Origin: Arthrobacter sp. MYb227
GTDB lineage: Bacteria; Actinomycetota; Actinomycetes; Actinomycetales; Micrococcaceae
Length of the DNA: 64,000 nt
NCBI RefSeq assembly: GCF_002975435.1
Contig: NZ_PCPT01000002.1
Coordinates: 620,001 to 684,000, forward strand
Reading direction: 5' to 3'
Translations under genes and position numbers: made by a program
Shown here: positions 18,343-24,624 of the stretch, piece after piece
Position numbering within the stretch: position 1 is the first letter of the stretch
How the letters are laid out: the number at the start of each line of letters is the position of its first letter
Notes under the pieces: model-generated
What the model saw: only the letters and a program-made list of their open reading frames with translations
The model's database searches: none
What the model was told of the DNA's origin: nothing

Positions 18343-18428
18343 GAATCTTCATCTGGAGCACCCCACTATGACGAAGGGGGTTGCCGTCCAACCGGCCAGA
18401 GCCGTGAATGGTTGGAACTCGTGATTCT
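18343..18428 (-). ncRNA. SAM-I/SAM-IV-type riboswitch aptamer
   Basis: Read on the minus strand: P1 is closed by GAATC (18427-18423) and GATTC (18347-18343). CACGAG follows the first P1 strand. P2 is CCAACC (18415-18410) with GGTTGG (18393-18388). The conserved junction ACGGCAACCCC comes next, then P3 (CCCC with GGGG), then GGGGTGCTCC and TGAAGA before P1 closes. Order and conserved blocks match the actinobacterial SAM-I/SAM-IV-variant riboswitches. It lies 74 bases upstream of the osmC start, with no other gene between. Confidence 0.82.
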
Positions 18429-18471
18429 TTATAAAAGTTTGCCCGAGCGTGCTGTGGAGGACAAATACGAT

Positions 18472-18493
18472 GCTTCATGAATCGTCATGAAGC
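18472..18493. promoter_or_regulatory. 9-bp inverted repeat between MarR gene and osmC leader
   Basis: GCTTCATGA (18472-18480) and TCATGAAGC (18485-18493) are perfect arms around ATCG. It lies 20 bases after the MarR stop and 44 bases before the riboswitch, so it may be a weak terminator for the MarR gene or an operator. No T run follows. Confidence 0.4.
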
Positions 18494-18512
18494 TAGAGGT
18501 GCCACCACGTTG

Positions 18513-19004
18513 CTAAGCATCAGTTGAGGCATTCAGCCTGCCCAAAAGATCGCTGAAGCGGCGGATTTCTTCGGGGTCCCACTGTGAAAGACGTTCACGC
18601 AGTAACGTGCGTGCCTGTGCGCCCGAAGCAAACCAAGCCTCGGCTGCCGAGTCTGTGATGCTGACCAGCATGGCGCGGCCATCGTTGGGGTCAGCCACGC
18701 GGGTCACCAGGCCTTGAGCCTGAAGTTGTTTGATGGTTCGGCTAATGGTTGCCTTGTCCACCTGAAGTTCATCGGCAAGCACTATCTGCTGCTGGGCCTG
18801 TTGTCGAACAAGAATTGAAAGCACCCGGTAGCCCAAGGGTTGAAGTTCCGGGTGGATTGAAAGGGCTCGCCTGCGAATTGCATTGCGGGCATTGACCACC
18901 ATGATTGAAAATTCCTTCTCAACCTCGGCCATAAGAGGTTCAAGGCTCTGCGGCACCACTGAGTCTTGGATCGCCGGGTGCTCTTCATCGAACGGGGTAG
19001 TCAT
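18513..19004 (-). CDS. MarR-family regulator, paralogue of the next one
   Basis: A 163-residue winged-helix protein. The DNA-binding part is LADELQVDKATISRTIKQLQAQGLVTRVADPNDGRAMLVSITDSA (about residues 75-118), with the DPNDGRA wing typical of MarR. It contains no cysteine, so it is not an OhrR-type peroxide sensor despite the osmC gene downstream. It is strikingly similar to the protein at 19180-19710, sharing AIRRRA, SIHPELQPLGY and VDKAT. A terminator between the two makes this a separate transcription unit. Confidence 0.88.
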   Translation of the reverse strand: MTTPFDEEHPAIQDSVVPQSLEPLMAEVEKEFSIMVVNARNAIRRRALSIHPELQPLGYRVLSILVRQQAQQQIVLADELQVDKATISRTIKQLQAQGLVTRVADPNDGRAMLVSITDSAAEAWFASGAQARTLLRERLSQWDPEEIRRFSDLLGRLNASTDA

Positions 19005-19091
19005 GAGCCTATTTTATGCCCCAACGGCGAAAGCTTGAGCACCTTGAATCACCAATACCTTGCGGTGCCTCATAAATCGCCCATTAAATGC

Positions 19092-19129
19092 GCTGGCCCC
19101 GCCCCACAAACTCTCGGGGCGGGGCCAGC
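19092..19129 (-). terminator. Terminator of the exporter-MarR operon
   Basis: GCTGGCCCCGCCCC (19092-19105) and GGGGCGGGGCCAGC (19116-19129) are perfect 14-bp arms with a 10-base loop, about 50 bases beyond the MarR stop at 19180. Confidence 0.75.
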
Positions 19130-19179
19130 TAGATCAACACTCAGGTGCCTATAGTGCTCACGGAACGCATAAATGAGGC

Positions 19180-19710
19180 TTAGCTCGCGGGTGGAACCTG
19201 ATGCTCGTGGAGCATTACCGAGGAAACGTTCAAGCGTGCCAAAAGATCGGAAAACCTCTTGATTTCCGCCGGTTCCCATGTAGCAAGCCGCTCCCGCATC
19301 AGGGTCCGGGAACCAATGCCAGCTGCAACAAATGAACTACGTGCCGATTCGGTGATACTCACCAGCATGGCCCGCCCATCCGCGGGATCTGGGATGCGGG
19401 TGACCAGCCCCTGAACCTCAAGTTGTTTGATAGTTCGGCTCATCGTTGCCTTATCTACCTCGAGCTCTTCGGCAAGTGCAATTTGTTGGTGAGCCGGTTG
19501 TCGAACCAATACCGAGAGAACCTTGTAGCCTAACGGTTGTAATTCTGGGTGGATTGACTGAGCACGCCTGCGGATAGCGATTCGTGCCTTGTAGACCATC
19601 GTTGAAAATTCATTTTCAACATCTTGAATCAGGGTACTGAGCACCGGATCTTCATGTGCCGGGGCGGGGGTGCTGACCCCGGATGAGAAGCAAGGAGAAT
19701 TAACGTTCAT
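19180..19710 (-). CDS. MarR-family regulator of the adjacent drug exporter
   Basis: A 176-residue MarR protein with winged helix LAEELEVDKATMSRTIKQLEVQGLVTRIPDPADGRAMLVSITESA. It begins two bases after the stop of the DHA2 exporter gene, so the two are co-transcribed. This arrangement is usual for MarR proteins that repress their own exporter operon and are released by the drug. Palindromes overlapping the operon promoter (21457-21505) are likely targets. It is a close paralogue of the protein at 18513-19004; the N-terminal 30 residues differ most. Confidence 0.9.
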   Translation of the reverse strand: MNVNSPCFSSGVSTPAPAHEDPVLSTLIQDVENEFSTMVYKARIAIRRRAQSIHPELQPLGYKVLSVLVRQPAHQQIALAEELEVDKATMSRTIKQLEVQGLVTRIPDPADGRAMLVSITESARSSFVAAGIGSRTLMRERLATWEPAEIKRFSDLLARLNVSSVMLHEHQVPPAS

Positions 19711-19712
19711 GA

Positions 19713-21428
19713 TCAGTGGCGTTGGGTCGGCTCAAGGTCATCGTCATTTGCCTCGGGCCTAGGTTCGGCTTTGATGCCCAAGGATGCATCGGAGGGGCTT
19801 GGTGCTGCATCTAGATCGTTGGCATCGATGACTATGCCACCAGCCTTCTCTTCAACCTCGCTGCGTTCGGTGCGCGTCATCTTGCTCAATGGCAAGTTCG
19901 GCAGGAAGATCACCGCAAGGATCGTGATCAGACCCAGCGGGGCCGCGATGGCGAAGATGTGTGCCACGGCGTCGCCGTAGACTGACTCGATGATTTGGCG
20001 GATCGATTCGGGCAGAGCACCCATTGCTGGCATGGTTCCGGAGGACATGGCCGCGGCTACTTCCTTGCCACCCTCGCCCAATGCTGCAATTGCTGCGCCG
20101 ATTTCATCCTTACGTGCCGCAAGCATTTCTGGAATCTTCAGTGCAAGGACAGCACCAAGTGCTGCAACGCCGGCCGTTCCGCCCAATGAGCGGAAGAAGG
20201 CAACTGCGGAGCTGGCAACGCCGAGCTCCTTCTGCGGAACCGCGTTCTGGACTACCAGCACCATGTTCTGCATGACCATGCCAACGCCTGCACCAAGGAG
20301 GAACATGAATGTTGAGACAAGGACAAAGTTGGTGTCATAGCGGATTGTTCCTAGCAGGAACATTCCCGCCGTCTGCATGATCGAACCGGCAACCACATAC
20401 ATCTTCCACTTACCCGTGCGTGAAATCAGTGCACCGGCAACGGTTGAGAAGACCAACACGCCTGCCATCATGGGCAGTGTCATAAGTCCGGCATTGGTTG
20501 CGGATGCTCCGCGAGCCATAATCATGTACTGCGAGAGGAACACCGAGGTGCCAAACATTGTCACGCCAACGGACAGTGAGGCGATGACTGCCAAGGTGAA
20601 GGTTGCGTTCTTGAAGAGGTCTAGGTTGATCAGTGGTTCTTCTGCGCGGATTTCTACAATCACAAAGGCAATGAGTGCCAGGACCGAGCCGCCGACCATC
20701 CATGCGCTGGTGGGTGAAACCCAATCGAAGTTGGTCCCTGCCATGGAAACCCAGATCAGCAGCAGCGAAACGCCGGTAGAGAGCAGTACGATGCCGAAGT
20801 AGTCGATCTTGACCTTGCGCTTGGGAACTGCGGGAAGGTGCAAGGTGCGCTGAATGAGCAGGATGGCAATGACCGCCACCGGGAGAGCAACAAAGAAGTT
20901 CCAGCGCCAGTTGATAGTGTCGGTGATGAATCCACCGATCAGTGGTCCGGCCACGGTGCCCACTGCCATGATGGCCCCGAAGAGGCCCATATACTTACCG
21001 CGCTCGCGGGGGGAAATGATGTCGGCCATGACGACCTGGCTCAAGGCGGCCATGCCACCGCCGCCAAGACCCTGGAAGACACGCATGGTGATGAGCATGT
21101 TTGTATCTTGCGAGAAACCGGCGATTGCCGAGGCAACGACGAAGATTGCCAGCGAAAGTTGCAGAAGCAGCTTGCGGTTGCCGAGGTCGGCAAGTTTGCC
21201 CCAGATGGGGGTTGAGATGGTGGTGGCCAGCAGGGTTGCCGTCACTACCCAGGTGTAGGAAGTCTGGCTGCCGCCAAGGTCGGAGACGATGATCGGCAGT
21301 GAGCTAGCAACGACGGTTCCTGCAAGGATGGACACGAACATGCCCATCAATAGGCCGGTCAGCGATTGCATGACCTGGCGATGTGACATTTTTGCCGTCT
21401 CGCCGGGAAGTGTTTGGGGTGTAGACAC
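19713..21428 (-). CDS. DHA2 (EmrB/QacA) family multidrug exporter
   Basis: A 571-residue MFS protein with 14 membrane segments. Conserved motifs are GKLADLGNRKLLLQL (motif A-like), MRVFQGLGGGGMAAL and a motif-C region GPLIGGFITDTINWRWNFF, the signature of EmrB/QacA antiporters. The C-terminal ~60 residues form a charged cytoplasmic tail. GTG 21428 is preferred because GAGGA lies eight bases upstream; an ATG at 21449 has no such site. First gene of an operon with the MarR regulator. Substrates are unknown; proton-driven export of lipophilic compounds is expected. Confidence 0.9.
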   Translation of the reverse strand: MSTPQTLPGETAKMSHRQVMQSLTGLLMGMFVSILAGTVVASSLPIIVSDLGGSQTSYTWVVTATLLATTISTPIWGKLADLGNRKLLLQLSLAIFVVASAIAGFSQDTNMLITMRVFQGLGGGGMAALSQVVMADIISPRERGKYMGLFGAIMAVGTVAGPLIGGFITDTINWRWNFFVALPVAVIAILLIQRTLHLPAVPKRKVKIDYFGIVLLSTGVSLLLIWVSMAGTNFDWVSPTSAWMVGGSVLALIAFVIVEIRAEEPLINLDLFKNATFTLAVIASLSVGVTMFGTSVFLSQYMIMARGASATNAGLMTLPMMAGVLVFSTVAGALISRTGKWKMYVVAGSIMQTAGMFLLGTIRYDTNFVLVSTFMFLLGAGVGMVMQNMVLVVQNAVPQKELGVASSAVAFFRSLGGTAGVAALGAVLALKIPEMLAARKDEIGAAIAALGEGGKEVAAAMSSGTMPAMGALPESIRQIIESVYGDAVAHIFAIAAPLGLITILAVIFLPNLPLSKMTRTERSEVEEKAGGIVIDANDLDAAPSPSDASLGIKAEPRPEANDDDLEPTQRH

Positions 21429-21456
21429 AGAGGGGTCCTCAAAAAGCATTTGGATG

Positions 21457-21505
21457 GTTGATCTGTGTCAACTATAAAATTATTGGTTGCGCTAAGTCAA
21501 CCAAT
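21457..21505 (-). promoter_or_regulatory. Promoter with two palindromic MarR operators
   Basis: On the minus strand TTGACT (21500-21495) and TATAGT (21476-21471) form a sigma-70-type promoter with an 18-base spacer. ATTGGTTG (21482-21489) and CAACCAAT (21498-21505) form an 8-bp inverted repeat over the -35 and spacer. GTTGA/TCAAC (21457-21461, 21468-21472) forms a second repeat over the -10 and start region. Both share the GTTG/CAAC core, as expected for one dimeric repressor, most likely a MarR. Confidence 0.65.
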
Positions 21506-21651
21506 TTAGTCCTTATGTGATCGGGTGCACTTCTGCTGATCTTCGGAGAACTCTCAGTAACTTTTTGGCTTATCGCTATTTGCTCCGTGGGTGAGTCGGG
21601 TCAGACTTGGCTGTGGGTTCGCGCTCGTGAACCGGAATGAAGGAGAAAATC

Positions 21652-22074
21652 ATGTCAACGATTCTCAATCCCTACATCAGCTTCCGCGATCAGGCGCGTG
21701 CGGCCCTGGAGTTCTACCAGAGCATCTTCGGTGGAGAGCTCGACCTGCGCCCCTTTGGGGAATACGAGTTCGCTCGCACCGGAAATTCGGCAGAAGATAC
21801 AAAAATTATGCACGGGCAGTTACGTGCGCCAGGGGGACTGAATGTAATGGCCGCCGATACCCCCGACTCCATGGAGTGGAAGGGTGGAACCGCCATTTCT
21901 ATCGCACTGACCGGTGAGAATCGTGAAGAACTACAGGAGCACTGGGCCCGGCTCAGCCAGGATGCCGTTATTGGTCAAGAGCTGACTCGGGCTCCCTGGG
22001 GCGACTGGTTTGGGATGCTGACCGACAAGTTCGGCGTTGACTGGATGGTGAACATCGATGGGTCGGGGCAATAG
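21652..22074 (+). CDS. VOC-family protein (PhnB/glyoxalase-like)
   Basis: A 140-residue protein of the vicinal oxygen chelate superfamily, close to the PhnB-like group: NPYISFRDQARAALEFYQSIFGG at the N terminus, MHGQL, and a C-terminal WGDWFGMLTDKFGVDWMVN. These proteins form dimers; many lack a known reaction. ATG 21652 has AAGGAG six bases upstream. Single gene followed by a strong terminator. Confidence 0.88.
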   Translation: MSTILNPYISFRDQARAALEFYQSIFGGELDLRPFGEYEFARTGNSAEDTKIMHGQLRAPGGLNVMAADTPDSMEWKGGTAISIALTGENREELQEHWARLSQDAVIGQELTRAPWGDWFGMLTDKFGVDWMVNIDGSGQ

Positions 22075-22096
22075 GCGCAGCGGTATTTAAGAAGTA

Positions 22097-22126
22097 TTGG
22101 GGGCAGTTCCGTGGAACTGCCCCCAA
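22097..22126 (+). terminator. Terminator after the VOC gene
   Basis: TTGGGGGCAGTTCC (22097-22110) and GGAACTGCCCCCAA (22113-22126) are perfect 14-bp arms, 22 bases beyond the VOC stop. It may also serve the convergent DUF2249 gene. Confidence 0.8.
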
Positions 22127-22160
22127 CACTTTAAGGGCCGGGCTGGTTCGGTGCTACTTC

Positions 22161-22475
22161 TTAGGCCTTGCGCACTAGCTGCAAGTGCCATTCCTCGGGA
22201 TCCTGCTTCAGGTAGATGATGTCGAATGCCCAGGGTGCGCGCTGCTCGAGCTGCTCAAGAAGTGGCAAGGGGTTGTGCGGGGCAATCAGGACGATCCCGC
22301 CGCCAACGGCAATCGAATCAATGGCACCAAAAATTGCCGCATGACGAATCGCGTGTGGAATCACGCGGGCATCGAGCTCGGGGTATCCGGCGTCGTGATC
22401 GCCGCAGGCGCACGCATGAACCGGAGCCTGCTGCTGTGCTTCTTCTTTGCTTGAAGAGATGACGATATCGGCCAT
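22161..22475 (-). CDS. DUF2249 domain protein
   Basis: A 104-residue cytoplasmic protein with a single DUF2249 domain: ELDARVIPHAIRHAAIFGAIDSI, then LIAPHNPLPLLEQL and the ending PEEWHLQLVRKA. The N-terminal tail holds a histidine/cysteine cluster (HACACGDHDAGYPELD). DUF2249 proteins often occur with nitrite, nitric oxide or iron-sulfur repair genes. Here it is divergent from the regulator of a copper nitrite reductase operon, which suggests the same role (inference). An AT-rich inverted repeat lies between the two. Confidence 0.85.
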   Translation of the reverse strand: MADIVISSSKEEAQQQAPVHACACGDHDAGYPELDARVIPHAIRHAAIFGAIDSIAVGGGIVLIAPHNPLPLLEQLEQRAPWAFDIIYLKQDPEEWHLQLVRKA

Positions 22476-22535
22476 TTTTTATCGAATCCTTTGCTTTGTG
22501 AACGACCATCGCCGCTCTGTTTTGGAAGCCACCAC

Positions 22536-22568
22536 TTATTTTATTACAGTTAACTACGTGGAAAATAA
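22536..22568. promoter_or_regulatory. AT-rich inverted repeat in the DUF2249/nirK-operon divergent promoter
   Basis: TTATTTT (22536-22542) and AAAATAA (22562-22568) flank a 19-base centre containing GTTAAC. It sits midway between the divergent starts 22475 and 22613 and could bind the regulator encoded at 22613. Weak support. Confidence 0.35.
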
Positions 22569-22612
22569 TCTGCGCCAATTATGACAGTGGTGCATCGGTG
22601 AGAGGAAGCCCT

Positions 22613-23320
22613 ATGCAGCAGGCAAACGAGAATACCGCGCAGCCGGTGCGCAGGACTTCCTATGGGCGCCCGCTCTCGCCCACTCGAGCGAATATTCTCG
22701 AACTTGTTGAGATCCAGCCCGTCCCCACAACGCTCGCTGCCATCGTGCGCAACTGCGGACTGCATGAAAATACTGTCAGGACCCACCTCGATGAACTCAC
22801 CCGCGATGGCTACCTACGCAAAACCAAAGCTGAAGCACAAGGCCGCGGGCGACCTGCCTGGCTGTTCTCGGCCGTAACCCCACTAGAACCTTCACCCTTC
22901 GCCGGTCTCACCTCGGCGCTTGCTGAGGTTCTGTACGAAACCAGCGATAACCCGACCCGCGACGCAAAACGTGCCGGCGCAAAATGGGGCAAACAACTTC
23001 AGTCCACACTTCCAGAAATCCGCGAAGCGGTAGCAGGCGTTGCCGAAGCCAAGGAACGGGTCATGGGTGTGCTTGATGGCATCGGTTTTGAACCAACTAG
23101 CGATGCAAGAACCGAAGAAATCACCCTAAACCGTTGCCCACTGATCGAAGCTGCCAATAAACACCCGGAGATTATCTGCAACGTACATTTGGGTATCATT
23201 GAGGGGGCTGCCGACTCAATGGGCTTTACCTCCGATGGCAGCGTATTGCTTCCGTTCTCCGCACCCGGGCAATGCTCACTGAACCTCGTGCTCAACCGGG
23301 CAAAGACCGGCTCGGCATGA
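22613..23320 (+). CDS. Winged-helix regulator with C-terminal cysteines (SufR/NO-sensor-like)
   Basis: A 235-residue protein with an N-terminal winged helix (LAAIVRNCGLHENTVRTHLDELTRDGYLRK, about 41-70). The C-terminal domain holds three spaced cysteines: NRCPLIEA (C175), PEIICNVHLGII (C189) and GQCSLNL (C221). This resembles SufR-type regulators, where such cysteines hold an iron-sulfur cluster. ATG 22613 is supported by GAGAGGAAG just upstream. The stop overlaps the next start (ATGA), so it leads the operon with the NnrS-like protein and NirK fusion. A nitric-oxide- or redox-sensing role is inferred from the context. Confidence 0.8.
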   Translation: MQQANENTAQPVRRTSYGRPLSPTRANILELVEIQPVPTTLAAIVRNCGLHENTVRTHLDELTRDGYLRKTKAEAQGRGRPAWLFSAVTPLEPSPFAGLTSALAEVLYETSDNPTRDAKRAGAKWGKQLQSTLPEIREAVAGVAEAKERVMGVLDGIGFEPTSDARTEEITLNRCPLIEAANKHPEIICNVHLGIIEGAADSMGFTSDGSVLLPFSAPGQCSLNLVLNRAKTGSA

Positions 23321-24624
23321 GCGCCGGGCCGCGCACTTCCACCCGTACCCCGCGCCCACTTCCATGGCGCACCCTGCTCATGCTTCCAGCCGGACTCAGC
23401 CTTCTAGCAGGACTGAACGCTGCACTGACGCTGCTTGAACTTCCGGCACTTTTCAACGTTGCTGCTTGGTCCGAAGTCCACGGCATGGTCTTGGCCCTAG
23501 GATTTGTCGGCACGCTCGTTGCCCTAGAACGCGCGGTGGCATTGGGGAAACGCGTCGGTTATCTCAGCCCGCTGCTGATCGGGATTGGTTCGCTGCTCCT
23601 GCTGACCTCGCTTCCCCAAAACCTTGGAAAACTCGGACTGCTCTTGGGCATGGCCGGACTTATCTGGGTCTATATACCGCTTTGGCGCAGGCAACGTGAC
23701 AACGCGGTATTGGTGCAGATGCTTGCTGCTGGACTCGGCACCGGGGCCGCATTGCTCTGGCTCGGTGGGTTGGATATGAACCTCTTGCTGCCATGGCTCG
23801 TAGCATTCGTGGTGCTCACCATTGCGGGGGAGCGCATTGAATTGGCACGCATCACCATGGGTGCACGTGCCGGGCGACGAATCGGCCAACTTTCGTGGGG
23901 TGTAACCTTCGGTGTTGTTGGCTCGCTGCTGTGGCCACAGTGGGGGTCTATCGCCTTTGGGCTCTCGTTAGTGGTGCTCACTGCATTTCTGGCCACCAAC
24001 GATGTTGCCCGACGAACCATTAAAGCCACCGGGGCCACCCGATTTATGGCAGCCTGCATGCTTGCCGGCTACGCCTGGCTTAGCGTTGCCGCAATTACCT
24101 GGTGCTTTGGATTTCCAAGCACCCAGGCACGCTATGACACGGTGATTCACGCTGTCTTCCTGGGCTTCACCATGTCGATGATCATTGCCCACTCCTCAAC
24201 GATTCTTCCCGCCGTCTTACGGCGCCCCTTGCCCTACCGCAAGATGATGTGGGCACCGGCAATATTGCTACATGCGGGATTACTGTTGCGCGTATGGATT
24301 GGTGACGGGCTTGGATATCACGGTGCATGGATCATTGGAAGCGTCATCAACATCATCGCATTACTACTCTTCTTTGCCTTCGCCATCCTCAGCGTCGCCC
24401 TCGGTGAGGTACCGTCCAAGACGCCACAGCGACAACGGCCAGACGCGCCAAAACCAGCAAGTGGCCTTGGTGTTGGCGCTCGCCCCGGTAGCCTTAGCCT
24501 CGGTCTAAGTGCCGGACCCAAAGGACAACCAAGACCATCTCAAAACCCGGGACAGGGCCTCGAAACTAGGCCACGATCTTCCACAGAACCACTAGTGCCA
24601 GCGAAGGACACACCGGATGAGTAA
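23317..24624 (+). CDS. Polytopic membrane protein, NnrS-like
   Basis: A 435-residue protein with about 12 hydrophobic segments and a 60-residue Pro/Gly-rich cytoplasmic tail. Histidines lie in membrane segments at WSEVHGMVLALGFVGTLVALER and YDTVIHAVFLGFTMSMIIAHSSTILPAVLRR, a pattern recalling NnrS, a heme/copper membrane protein that relieves nitric oxide stress. Similarity is only by pattern, so the family call is tentative. It overlaps the regulator by four bases and the NirK fusion by eight, so the three are made together. It may supply copper or heme or act as a partner of NirK (inference). Confidence 0.65.
   Translation: MSAGPRTSTRTPRPLPWRTLLMLPAGLSLLAGLNAALTLLELPALFNVAAWSEVHGMVLALGFVGTLVALERAVALGKRVGYLSPLLIGIGSLLLLTSLPQNLGKLGLLLGMAGLIWVYIPLWRRQRDNAVLVQMLAAGLGTGAALLWLGGLDMNLLLPWLVAFVVLTIAGERIELARITMGARAGRRIGQLSWGVTFGVVGSLLWPQWGSIAFGLSLVVLTAFLATNDVARRTIKATGATRFMAACMLAGYAWLSVAAITWCFGFPSTQARYDTVIHAVFLGFTMSMIIAHSSTILPAVLRRPLPYRKMMWAPAILLHAGLLLRVWIGDGLGYHGAWIIGSVINIIALLLFFAFAILSVALGEVPSKTPQRQRPDAPKPASGLGVGARPGSLSLGLSAGPKGQPRPSQNPGQGLETRPRSSTEPLVPAKDTPDE

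Noticed and set aside
18513-19004. OhrR-type peroxide sensor controlling osmC
   Set aside because: The protein has no cysteine, which OhrR requires, and osmC has its own riboswitch leader.
20838-21258. Plus-strand frames opposite the DHA2 exporter
   Set aside because: Antisense to a conserved transporter; His/Asp-rich translation typical of a reversed membrane gene.
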